Positions 35,051 through 43,475 of a stretch of 64,000 nt of DNA are shown in pieces (within the stretch, counting starts at the first letter, position 1; each line of letters starts with the position of its first letter). Source of the DNA: Crocinitomicaceae bacterium (GTDB lineage: Bacteria; Bacteroidota; Bacteroidia; Flavobacteriales_D; Sanyastnellaceae); assembly GCA_002722795.1 (NCBI GenBank), contig PBMY01000014.1, positions 1 to 64,000 of the forward strand, given 5' to 3'. The notes beneath the pieces were generated by a model that was not told the DNA's origin, ran no database searches, and saw only the letters and a program-made list of their open reading frames with translations. The position numbers and the translations under genes are program-made.

Positions 35051-37171
35051 TTATTGAGGGCAGCTCGTTCCGAATAAACTCAGGAACAAAAGCATATCGT
35101 TCACCCCAACGACTCCGTCGTTGTCTAAGTCTGCATCGCCCACTACAGTATTAGATCCAAAGTAGCTGAGTATGGCTAGCATGTCATTTACTCCAATAGC
35201 GCTATCACCCGTAAAATCGCCAAAACACAAAGGGTATGGGCCATTTGAATTTATGTGCTGATTTGCCATTGCTAGAGAATATTCAGCTACTTTAATGCCA
35301 ATCCTTCTCCCTGGAATATCGTCTGCAGGGGGATGTATTCCACCCCATATTCTAGAAAGAGAGCATTGATCAGAAGCATCTCTATAAGTCGCCCATTGAA
35401 GAACAATGTCTTCGGATGGCCCTTCTTCAAATACGAGAAATTCATTTTGGTGCGCTACAAATTCGCCTATACCACCCGGGAAATAAGCGCTTCCTGTTAT
35501 TGAAGTCAAAATCTCAGCTGCTGCTCGGCTAAAAGCTGAATGGCCACTAACGTATCCAGCAAAAGGAGGAGTTACAAATGAGGGTCTTTGATAAGGCCAC
35601 CAATCTTCAGCTAGCATCCAATCAACACCAGCGATATCGAATAGAGGAGCTTCAATAAAATTGTGTCCATTCCATGCCCTAACCTTTATTTTGCCAACAT
35701 GATTAATGTTCGGAAAATCAGGATCGTTAATATAAACTAAGCCACTCCACCCGTTTATTAACGGAAGTCCAGCCAAATCAAAATATGGCTCATTTGGATA
35801 TGAACATTGGCCTCTATCTGCCATCCACCTAATTGCTGAAACAGGACGAACATAATCATACCACCCCTTATGACTCCATGCAGCAATTGCCGCATCGTGC
35901 ATTGCCCCTCCAAGAGTGAAGTATGAAAAAACATCCCATTTAAGTTTTGATAGTTCTGGACCTTCACCCTGCCATTTTGGTACAAATTCTGGATGATCGG
36001 CAACGTGATTTAGGATTAGAAACCAATGTCCAGGAGGTGTTTCTGAGTCGGGACCATCTGCCCAAAATTCAGCTAAAACTCGACTATAATCACCTCTTTT
36101 TACAATTTGGGCTTCGTAAACATCGCCAGTTATTGGATTTGCATTGTGACCAAGGCTAACGTCACCACCTTCTGCCCAATTATAGATTTGGTCATAGCAC
36201 TCATATTCCAAATCAAAAAGACTTTCATCTAAATTTCCAATACTTGCTGGGCTAATATCAATCTCAACACCATCAGAGGGATCAAGGTGCTCAGACCACC
36301 TTAAAACCATACTAAACCCCCATTGATAAGTGTCGTTAAATCCAGTTGTAGTGTTTAAATCAATGAGTGGTGGCGCTCCTTGATCAATCCAAACAAAGTA
36401 ATCATGACCATCTCTAGTGTGTGTTGATCTTTCAAAAAGAGGAAGACTAAATGGTGCTACTCCTCCCCATTCAGGACTCAAAAAAGGTGGTGTCTCCTCG
36501 CCACCTATCCCAGATTGGTCAATGAATTCACTCAAATTAATAGGCTGCCATGAGTTTGGGTTAATTAGCCCAGGGTTGCCAGCCTGTTGCTCAATTATTA
36601 AATCAGGATTTGAAGGTGTGTAGAAAAGATTAGCATGGCCATTCTCCTCGTTACTCCCGTCTTGCAATCCAATTTCTATAATTTTTGAGGCCAAATAATT
36701 CCCTAGTGCTCCGCCGCCGTCAGAGATATAATCAAGAGATGTATATGTAGGCTCGCCGCCATATTGAACAAACAACTCCTCTGCAATACCTAAAGTGTAT
36801 TCTGCCCCGGGAGAATTCTCAAACCTATGTGAAATCAGGCGGAACATGCCGTAATTAATAGCTTCCTCCGTCAAAATCAACCCCTCCTCCTCAGAAACAG
36901 GCAAAACCCCGTAAAATGGAATTTCAACACCGTTAAATAATTTTCCAAGTATAAACGGCTCGACATTTTCGTCGTAAACGGCAAGAGCATCGAACATTAG
37001 TGTAGAAGTATGGAATAGGTTTCGTGCATGAACCGTAGGCCTAGCCTGGTCACTTCGAATGGCCTCTAAGAGGACTTCATTCCATTGGCGGGCAATGCTT
37101 TGATCTGTAGTTTGGGCTAAAGAACTGCCACAAAAAAACAGTGCAAATAAAAGTGATTTTAGATAATGCAT
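35051..37171 (-). CDS. Secreted vanadium-haloperoxidase/PAP2-like protein with dockerin-like C-terminus
   Basis: A 706-residue exported protein: signal peptide (YLKSLLFALFFCGSSLA), then a long all-alpha domain. The late core has the PAP2/haloperoxidase signatures GYVSGHSAFSRAAAEIL (about residue 540) and RIWGGIHPPADD (about 608), the oxyanion-binding Ser-Gly-His and the Arg/His pair. The last 60 residues hold two EF-hand-like dockerin repeats (GDFTGDSAIGVNDMLAIL and ADLDNDGVVGVNDMLLFL). Function as haloperoxidase or phosphatase is not settled. ATG 37171 is preferred; the TTG at 37180 lies in the promoter. Confidence 0.8.
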   Translation of the reverse strand: MHYLKSLLFALFFCGSSLAQTTDQSIARQWNEVLLEAIRSDQARPTVHARNLFHTSTLMFDALAVYDENVEPFILGKLFNGVEIPFYGVLPVSEEEGLILTEEAINYGMFRLISHRFENSPGAEYTLGIAEELFVQYGGEPTYTSLDYISDGGGALGNYLASKIIEIGLQDGSNEENGHANLFYTPSNPDLIIEQQAGNPGLINPNSWQPINLSEFIDQSGIGGEETPPFLSPEWGGVAPFSLPLFERSTHTRDGHDYFVWIDQGAPPLIDLNTTTGFNDTYQWGFSMVLRWSEHLDPSDGVEIDISPASIGNLDESLFDLEYECYDQIYNWAEGGDVSLGHNANPITGDVYEAQIVKRGDYSRVLAEFWADGPDSETPPGHWFLILNHVADHPEFVPKWQGEGPELSKLKWDVFSYFTLGGAMHDAAIAAWSHKGWYDYVRPVSAIRWMADRGQCSYPNEPYFDLAGLPLINGWSGLVYINDPDFPNINHVGKIKVRAWNGHNFIEAPLFDIAGVDWMLAEDWWPYQRPSFVTPPFAGYVSGHSAFSRAAAEILTSITGSAYFPGGIGEFVAHQNEFLVFEEGPSEDIVLQWATYRDASDQCSLSRIWGGIHPPADDIPGRRIGIKVAEYSLAMANQHINSNGPYPLCFGDFTGDSAIGVNDMLAILSYFGSNTVVGDADLDNDGVVGVNDMLLFLSLFGTSCPQ

Positions 37172-37177
37172 CTCAGA

Positions 37178-37208
37178 CAAAGTTGGTTAGTCTTGACTAA
37201 ACTGCAAA
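37178..37208 (-). promoter_or_regulatory. Promoter of the haloperoxidase-like gene (TTTG-N19-CAACTTTG)
   Basis: On the minus strand, TTTG (37205-37208) is the -33 element. A 19-base spacer leads to CAACTTTG (37178-37185), one mismatch from TAnnTTTG, 6 bases before the ATG at 37171. It sits in the gap just after the preceding gene's stop. Confidence 0.5.
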
Positions 37209-37724
37209 TCAGAGCAAAGCTAAAGAAATTAACACAGCAAAGATTTCGACTACAGTTGGCTCGCCTTGAAGGAAGGCTACAATGTCAAATGGGCTTATAC
37301 TGTCCTCAGTATAAACGCTTAAAACTCCTGGTAAATTGGGGTTTGGTCGAATTGTATAGGCCAAATCAAGAGGGAAGGTGCTGTTGCCTATATAAATTTT
37401 CCCTAGTTCAAAAGTGTAGCTTATTGCATCGATAAATTTAGATTCGCCTATATAAAGTTTCCCGTCTATATAGGTGTAGGCCAAATCGAATTGCGAACTG
37501 CCAAACCCCTGAAATATCTTGTTTCCCTGCACGGTACAAAGTACGTCACCACTCCAGTCGGCACCTTCTCGCACTAAACCCCTGTCAATATTGAGCGCCA
37601 TTTGGCTCCACCTCATTGACGAATCGGTATAAACGTAAGTTGTACTTTGGGCTAAAACATTCTTGTCCAATAGGGCAAGCTTAGCTACAATTAACACTAT
37701 AAGAAGTTTTCTCAGCTTACTCAT
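37209..37724 (-). CDS. Exported small repeat protein, unknown function
   Basis: A 171-residue protein. The ATG at 37724 gives a signal peptide (KLLIVLIVAKLALLDKNVLA); a longer upstream reading would run into the neighbouring gene. The mature part has three to four imperfect repeats of about 20 residues. Their core is (K/N)-(L/I)-(Y/F)-x-G-x-S-x-F-x-(L/A)-x-(A/S)-Y-T, as in KLYIGESKFIDAISYTFELG and KIYIGNSTFPLDLAYT. A hydrophobic C-terminal tail (VVEIFAVLISLALL) closes it. Not recognised; possibly a small beta-solenoid or surface protein. Confidence 0.65.
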   Translation of the reverse strand: MSKLRKLLIVLIVAKLALLDKNVLAQSTTYVYTDSSMRWSQMALNIDRGLVREGADWSGDVLCTVQGNKIFQGFGSSQFDLAYTYIDGKLYIGESKFIDAISYTFELGKIYIGNSTFPLDLAYTIRPNPNLPGVLSVYTEDSISPFDIVAFLQGEPTVVEIFAVLISLALL

Positions 37725-37743
37725 TAACACAGTTCGTTTCTTA

Positions 37744-39000
37744 TTACAAAGATAAACGAGCTGCCTCAAGCGCACTTTCTAGGTCAGCGATCAAATCGTC
37801 AGCATTTTCAAGGCCTATCGATAGCCTCACCAACCCTTCTGTAATGCCTGTTCTAATTTTTTCCTCGGGGTTAACGCCAGCATGAGTCATACTCGCAGGA
37901 TGTTCAGCAAGAGATTCAGTAGAGCCCAAGCTCACTGCTAACTTGAATACCTCAAGCGCATCTAGGAAAGCAAAAGCAGCACTTCTTCCACCTGGAATTT
38001 CTATAGCCATCATTGCCCCTCCATTCTTTTGTTGATTGTGTACAATTGCAGCTGCCTTGTAATCACCAACCTTTTCTAAATCCTCTTTCCAAGCACAGAA
38101 AATCTTAAGCCCTGGCTTCTCTTGAAGGAAGTCGAGTATTTTTCTAGCTGAGTTTACTTGACGTTCAACCCTAACGTGCAATGTCTCCATTGACCTAGCA
38201 AGTAGCCAGCTAGTCCAAGGGTCAACTATACCACCAAAAAAGGTTCTGTATTCGTATACTTTAGCCATTGCTTCGGTTTTACCACTAACAGCACCTGCTA
38301 TTACGTCACTATGTCCGCCAATGTATTTCGTCGCGGAGTACAAGTTCAGGTCTGCCCCTAAGTCTAGTGGACGCTGAATAATTGGCCCCAAGAAGGTGTT
38401 GTCAACAGCAACGATAATTTTGGCGTCTTCGGTTTCATGTTCTCTAGCCCACTTAGTAGCTAAGCTGATGTCGTGTACCTGAAGCGTTGGATTTGCGGGT
38501 GTTTCCATGTAGATCATCCCAGGAAGCCCTGAGCTAATGTCCATTGTGTCGATTTTGTTTAGACTATCCATCAATATTACATCAACACCCATTTTTGGGA
38601 GGATATCATCTATAATGTGCTGAGTTCCACCATATAAAGGACCCACATACCAAAGTGCTCTGTCCTTAGAGGTGTGAGCCATTAACGCAGTGCTAATGGC
38701 TGCCATTCCACTAGCAAAAAATGCAGACATTTCTGTGTCATCCCATGAAGCTAATCTCTTTTCAGCCACAGAAAGCGTTGGATTTCCTAGTCTAGAATAA
38801 ATGAAGGCATCCTCTGGAGGAGTTTCGGCTCCTTCAATACCATATGCGGTCTCCATTTGGGCTGCTCCAGTTCTTGCGTCAGGGAAAATGAAGGTTGATG
38901 CGGGATGAATAGGCGGCTTTACTGCACCAAAATTTTCAGCGGGGTCATATCCTGCAAATATTGAGCGAGTTTCAAGTTTATAATTTTTGTTCGGCTTCAT
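37744..39000 (-). CDS. Trans-sulfuration PLP enzyme (cystathionine gamma-synthase/lyase family)
   Basis: A 418-residue fold-I PLP enzyme. The Schiff-base lysine is K225 in YSATKYIGGHSD; YSRLGNPT and METPANPT are conserved. The substrate loop reads PLYGGTQ, lacking the Cys of classical methionine gamma-lyases (LYGCT). That makes a simple MGL call doubtful; a cystathionine synthase/lyase or sulfur amino-acid lyase fits. It is divergent from an Lrp-family regulator, which probably controls it in response to an amino acid. Confidence 0.85.
   Translation of the reverse strand: MKPNKNYKLETRSIFAGYDPAENFGAVKPPIHPASTFIFPDARTGAAQMETAYGIEGAETPPEDAFIYSRLGNPTLSVAEKRLASWDDTEMSAFFASGMAAISTALMAHTSKDRALWYVGPLYGGTQHIIDDILPKMGVDVILMDSLNKIDTMDISSGLPGMIYMETPANPTLQVHDISLATKWAREHETEDAKIIVAVDNTFLGPIIQRPLDLGADLNLYSATKYIGGHSDVIAGAVSGKTEAMAKVYEYRTFFGGIVDPWTSWLLARSMETLHVRVERQVNSARKILDFLQEKPGLKIFCAWKEDLEKVGDYKAAAIVHNQQKNGGAMMAIEIPGGRSAAFAFLDALEVFKLAVSLGSTESLAEHPASMTHAGVNPEEKIRTGITEGLVRLSIGLENADDLIADLESALEAARLSL
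37747..37754 (-). promoter_or_regulatory. -7 box TATCTTTG of the repeat-protein gene
   Basis: Exact TAnnTTTG on the minus strand, 22 bases before the ATG at 37724. It overlaps the stop region of the upstream PLP-enzyme gene, giving the small gene its own promoter. Confidence 0.5.
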
Positions 39001-39078
39001 TCTTTAAAATTAAACGATTGTTCGGTAGTTTTCAATAGATAGAAAACAAATGATCAATAATAGTATAAAATAGTTAAA

Positions 39079-39122
39079 TTTGTTCTATTTTGTGCTAATA
39101 AAACAAGTAAATACAGAACAAA
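39079..39122. promoter_or_regulatory. Inverted repeat TTTGTTCT-N28-AGAACAAA, candidate Lrp operator
   Basis: Perfect 8-base arms at 39079-39086 and 39115-39122 in the divergent intergenic region. The right arm runs into the Lrp ATG (39122). Size and position suit an autoregulatory site for the Lrp-type protein. A further TTGTTC occurs near 39018. Confidence 0.45.
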
Positions 39123-39568
39123 TGAATATTCTAGACGCTCTAGACCGGACAATCGTAGATCATTTAAGGTTTGACGGTAGATCCTCTATGCAGGATTTGA
39201 GCGAACTTACGGGATTAAGTCGTTCAGCTGTTTTTGCGAGGGTTAAGCGTTTGGAGACAGACGGTATTATACAGGGATACACAGTTAAGCTCAATAGGAA
39301 AAAAATGGGTTTAGAGATTCGTGCATTCTGTAGTGTAAGCCTCAAGCTGCACGAAAGAGTAGCAATAGAGGATTTCGAGCACAATATTGGCGAATTCAGG
39401 GAAGTGAAAGCCTGTTATCACCTTACAGGATCATCTGATTATATGGTAGAGGTGCAGGTGGCAGACATGGATTCCTACCACAAATTCATAACCCATAAAC
39501 TTGCTGCGATGGATAATATTGCTCAGGTAAAGAGCATGTTTGTTATGAATGAAATACTCGAAAAATAG
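39122..39568 (+). CDS. Lrp/AsnC-family transcriptional regulator
   Basis: A 148-residue regulator. The N-terminal helix-turn-helix is SMQDLSELTGLSRSAVFARVKRLE. The C-terminal RAM domain begins after IIQGYTVKLNRKKMGLEI and binds an amino-acid effector. ATG 39122 gives the normal length; an upstream reading of 14 extra codons is atypical. The divergent PLP enzyme is the likely target. Converges with pgk (2-base gap). Confidence 0.92.
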   Translation: MNILDALDRTIVDHLRFDGRSSMQDLSELTGLSRSAVFARVKRLETDGIIQGYTVKLNRKKMGLEIRAFCSVSLKLHERVAIEDFEHNIGEFREVKACYHLTGSSDYMVEVQVADMDSYHKFITHKLAAMDNIAQVKSMFVMNEILEK

Positions 39569-39570
39569 TG

Positions 39571-40755
39571 CTATTCAGCCATAGCCGCAATCGCTGGCAG
39601 AACCTTTCCCTCAAGGTATTCTAGCATTGCCCCACCACCTGTACTAACGTAACTAACTTGGTCGGAAAGGTTCGCCGCATTGATTGCGGCGACAGAATCA
39701 CCTCCTCCTATTAAAGTGTACCCTCCTATATCAGTTGCCTCTTTCAAAGCGTTTGCAACAGTAAATGTTCCATTTGAGAATTTCTCGATTTCAAAAACCC
39801 CCATTGGCCCATTCCAAAGAATGGTTTTACTTTTTCTTACCACTTCAGCGAATTTATTAGCAGAATCGGGTCCAATATCTAGACCCATCCATCCATCAGG
39901 AATATCATCAGTAGAACATGATTGAGTTTTTGCATCATCGGAGAATTTATCTGCAATAACACTATCCACTGGCAAGAATACTTCTACGCCTTTTTCCTCT
40001 GCTTTTTTCAAAATATCTCGTGCTCTTGGCACCATATTCTCTTCAACAAGACTATTTCCAACATTTCCACCTCTAGCTAAAACAAAGGTGTATGCCATGC
40101 CTCCGCCAATCATTAGCCTATCAACTTTGTTTACTAGGCTCTCTAGAATTGCAAGCTTAGAACTAACTTTAGCACCTCCAATAATTGCTAGAAGCGGGCT
40201 TGCGGGATCAGACATAACTTTACTTAAAGCGTCAATTTCACCCTGAAGTAAAAGTCCAAAAGCCTTATCTACTGGGAAAAACCTAGCTATTATTGACGTA
40301 GAAGCATGAGCCCTATGAGCGGTGCCAAATGCATCATTAACATAGATATCCCCGCTTTCAGCTAATTGCCCAGCAAAAAACTCGTCGCCTTCTTTCTCTT
40401 CATTGTGGAATCGCAAGTTTTCTAAAAGAGCAACTTCACCAGGTTTCAATGATTGAGTAATATCCAGGGCTGTATCACCAACACAATCCTTTGCGAACTT
40501 CACGCTAAGTCCTAGTAATTCTTCAAGTTTTGGTACGATATGACATAAGCTAAGCTCTTGAATCACACCTTTTGGTCTACCTAAATGACTCATTAAAACA
40601 ACCGAAGCACCTCCCTCTAGTAAATACTTTAAAGTAGGCAGAGCCTTTCTAATGCGAGTGTCGTCTTGGACCTTGAAATTCTCGTCCAAGGGAACGTTGA
40701 AATCAACTCTAACAAGAACTCTTTTGCCCTTGATATGGAGGTTTGAAAGTGACAT
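39571..40755 (-). CDS. pgk: Phosphoglycerate kinase
   Basis: A 394-residue glycolytic kinase. VLVRVDFNVPLDENFKV at the start is the PGK signature. The hinge, IIGGAKVSSKLAILESL, and the nucleotide loop GGGDSVAAI near the end are intact. Its start overlaps the glyS stop by one base, so glyS and pgk form an operon. Confidence 0.97.
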   Translation of the reverse strand: MSLSNLHIKGKRVLVRVDFNVPLDENFKVQDDTRIRKALPTLKYLLEGGASVVLMSHLGRPKGVIQELSLCHIVPKLEELLGLSVKFAKDCVGDTALDITQSLKPGEVALLENLRFHNEEKEGDEFFAGQLAESGDIYVNDAFGTAHRAHASTSIIARFFPVDKAFGLLLQGEIDALSKVMSDPASPLLAIIGGAKVSSKLAILESLVNKVDRLMIGGGMAYTFVLARGGNVGNSLVEENMVPRARDILKKAEEKGVEVFLPVDSVIADKFSDDAKTQSCSTDDIPDGWMGLDIGPDSANKFAEVVRKSKTILWNGPMGVFEIEKFSNGTFTVANALKEATDIGGYTLIGGGDSVAAINAANLSDQVSYVSTGGGAMLEYLEGKVLPAIAAMAE

Positions 40756-42290
40756 TATTTCGAAAATAGGACGTGCATACCCACGTTAGAATCTACATAT
40801 GAATCTAGGTCAGATATTAAGACTCGTTCTTGAGTCATTCCGTCTCTTTCCCTTACAGTTACTGTATTGTCGTTTAATGAGTCGTGATCAATAGTTATGC
40901 AAAGTGGAGTTCCAATTGCATCTTGTCTACGATAACGACGGCCAATTGCATCCTTTTCATCATACTGAACATTATGCTTAATTCTCAATTGTTTTAAAAC
41001 CTCTTTCGCTTTTTCTGGAAGCCCATCTTTTTTAATAAGTGGAAGAACAGCAGCTTTGATAGGAGCAATTGCTGGAGGAATCTTTAGAACGATCCTTTCT
41101 GCGCCACCGTCTAATTTTTCTTCAGTGTATGCTTTACTCAATACGGCAAGGAATAATCTGTCAAGTCCAATAGACGTCTCTACAACGTATGGGACAAAAC
41201 TTTCTTTAGTTTCCGGATCGAAAAACCTAAGCTTCTTTCCACTGTGATCTTCGTGTGACTTAAGATCAAAATCAGTTCTTGAGTGTATGCCCTCTAACTC
41301 CTTAAATCCCATTGGAAAGCTGAACTCAATATCACATGCTGCATCAGCATAATGAGCGAGTTTAATATGGTCGTGTAACCTGTAACTCTCCTCACCCAAA
41401 CCTAAAGAATAATGCCAATTCTTTCGAGCATCTTTCCAGTGATTGTACCACTCCTCTTGGGTGCCAGGCTTAACGAAGAACTGCATCTCCATCTGTTCAA
41501 ATTCTCTCATTCTGAAAATGAACTGTCTTGCAATTATTTCATTACGGAATGCTTTTCCAATTTGGGCTATTCCAAAAGGAAGCTTCATCCTACCGCTTTT
41601 CTGAACGTTCAAATAATTTACGAATATACCCTGCGCAGTTTCTGGCCTTAAATACACAACGCCCGAATCACCACTTACTGCACCAAGCTCTGTTTTGAAC
41701 ATCAAGTTAAACTGTCTAACATCAGTCCAATTCTTAGATCCGCTAATTGGACAAGCGATTTCAAGCTCCTCGATAAGCGCTTTAACTGCGTCTAAATCAT
41801 CAGCTCCCATTGCTGCTTTAAACTTTGACTTAATCTCATCGATTTTATTCTGCCTTCGAAGAATATTGGGATTAGTTGTTCGGAATACCTCTTCGCTAAA
41901 GTCGGCGCCAAACTTCTTTTTACCCTTAGCTACGTCCTTGTTAATCTTAGCCTCAATCTTGCCAATGTACTCCTCGATTAAAACATCAGCCCTATAACGC
42001 TTCTTGCTGTCTTTATTGTCAATAAGTGGATCGTTGAAGGCATCAACGTGACCTGAGGCTTTCCATGTAGTAGGGTGCATAAAGATTGCAGCATCAATTC
42101 CAACAATGTTGTCATTCATCCTAACCATAGAAGTCCACCAATACTGCTTAAGATTATTCTTAAGCTCACTGCCAAGTTGCCCATAATCGTACGCTGCACT
42201 TAAACCATCATAGATCTCACTACTTGGAAACACAAATCCGTATTCTTTTGCGTGGCTAATTATCTTTTTTAATCCGTCTTCAGCACTCAT
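40755..42290 (-). CDS. glyS: Glycyl-tRNA synthetase (dimeric type)
   Basis: A 511-residue class II synthetase of the single-chain alpha2 type, not the bacterial alpha2beta2 form. Motif 1-3 regions are visible, including RPETAQGIFVNYLN and QIGKAFRNEI, and the C-terminal anticodon domain. ATG 42290 (MSAEDGLKKI) is chosen; the TTG at 42308 lies inside the -7 box. Confidence 0.95.
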   Translation of the reverse strand: MSAEDGLKKIISHAKEYGFVFPSSEIYDGLSAAYDYGQLGSELKNNLKQYWWTSMVRMNDNIVGIDAAIFMHPTTWKASGHVDAFNDPLIDNKDSKKRYRADVLIEEYIGKIEAKINKDVAKGKKKFGADFSEEVFRTTNPNILRRQNKIDEIKSKFKAAMGADDLDAVKALIEELEIACPISGSKNWTDVRQFNLMFKTELGAVSGDSGVVYLRPETAQGIFVNYLNVQKSGRMKLPFGIAQIGKAFRNEIIARQFIFRMREFEQMEMQFFVKPGTQEEWYNHWKDARKNWHYSLGLGEESYRLHDHIKLAHYADAACDIEFSFPMGFKELEGIHSRTDFDLKSHEDHSGKKLRFFDPETKESFVPYVVETSIGLDRLFLAVLSKAYTEEKLDGGAERIVLKIPPAIAPIKAAVLPLIKKDGLPEKAKEVLKQLRIKHNVQYDEKDAIGRRYRRQDAIGTPLCITIDHDSLNDNTVTVRERDGMTQERVLISDLDSYVDSNVGMHVLFSK

Positions 42291-42305
42291 TTTCGAGGTT
42301 TTGCT

Positions 42306-42313
42306 CAAAGTTA
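42306..42313 (-). promoter_or_regulatory. -7 box TAACTTTG of glyS-pgk
   Basis: Exact TAnnTTTG on the minus strand, ending 15 bases before the ATG at 42290. The apparent TTG start at 42308 is contained in it. Confidence 0.55.
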
Positions 42314-42476
42314 CCTACTTCACCTCTTGCTAAAGCCTAAACTCCCAAACAATTCTATTTATATCAATTTTTAAATTTTTTTGTAGAGATGGTTATGCCA
42401 AAAAAACACCTAGATTAATTATCCTTATATAACGTGTCGGTTAATTCCTTTAGCGAATTCTTAACTTAGCACAATC

Positions 42477-43475
42477 ATGTCAGCAAGTCTTAAGATTGGA
42501 CTATTGGGAAGCGGAAGCTGGGCTACGGCTCTTGCAAAGATGATTTGTGAGAACACAAACAAGCTTAATTGGTGGATTAGATCGGAGGAAATGCTCGAGT
42601 ATTTAGGAAAGTTTGGCCATAATCCTAGATACATAGAATCCATAGAATTCCAAACTTCGCAACTTGCACTTTCAAATAATATGCAGGAGGTGATTGACAA
42701 CAGTGATGTTGTAATAATTGCAATTCCATCTATGTTTTTGCATGATGCATTTGAGGAGCATAATCCTCAAGGGCTTAAAAATAAGCTGGTGTTTTCTGCG
42801 ATTAAAGGGATGATTCCCCAATACAATAGTATTCCTGCCAGATATTTACATAAGAGTTTAAATATTCCTTACGACAACATTGGAATTATTTGTGGCCCAT
42901 GTCACGCTGAGGAAGTAGCTCGTGAAAGACTTAGCTATTTGACGGTTGCGTGCCCCAAAACTGAAAACGCTGAGAACTTCTCTTCATTTTTGAGTACAAG
43001 GTACATACGCGTAAAGACTTCAGACGATGTTTTTGGCGTGGAGCTTGCAGCAGTTTTGAAAAATGTATATGCTGTGGGCGCTGGCATTGCGCACGGCTTA
43101 GGCTATGGCGACAACTTTATATCTGTGCTTATTTCAAACGCGGCAATAGAGATGAAAAGGTTTATCGATATAGTTCACGATATAGACCGAAACATAAAAA
43201 GTAGTACTTATTTGGGAGATTTGCTTGTGACAGCTTATAGTGTTAATAGTCGAAATAGGGCCCTTGGCACAATGGTCGGGACGGGTTACACAGTCAAAAC
43301 CGCCGTCATTGAGATGAAGATGGTAGCCGAAGGAATGACGGGGGCAAAAGGTATAAATGAGATGAATAAAAAATTTAAAGTTGATATTCCAATTGCAGAT
43401 GCTGTCTATAGAATTTTACACGAACGTATGTCTCCTGTATTGGAAATGAGGCTTTTGTCAGATAACTTGAGCTAG
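42477..43475 (+). CDS. gpsA: Glycerol-3-phosphate dehydrogenase [NAD(P)+]
   Basis: A 332-residue enzyme making sn-glycerol-3-phosphate for phospholipids. The nucleotide loop GLLGSGSWATAL is at the start. FSAIKGM and the catalytic Lys region VELAAVLKNVYAVGAG are present, and the C-terminal helical domain is complete. The TAG stop shares its G with the GTG of the next gene. TAACTTAG, one mismatch from the -7 box, is 11 bases before the ATG. Confidence 0.95.
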   Translation: MSASLKIGLLGSGSWATALAKMICENTNKLNWWIRSEEMLEYLGKFGHNPRYIESIEFQTSQLALSNNMQEVIDNSDVVIIAIPSMFLHDAFEEHNPQGLKNKLVFSAIKGMIPQYNSIPARYLHKSLNIPYDNIGIICGPCHAEEVARERLSYLTVACPKTENAENFSSFLSTRYIRVKTSDDVFGVELAAVLKNVYAVGAGIAHGLGYGDNFISVLISNAAIEMKRFIDIVHDIDRNIKSSTYLGDLLVTAYSVNSRNRALGTMVGTGYTVKTAVIEMKMVAEGMTGAKGINEMNKKFKVDIPIADAVYRILHERMSPVLEMRLLSDNLS

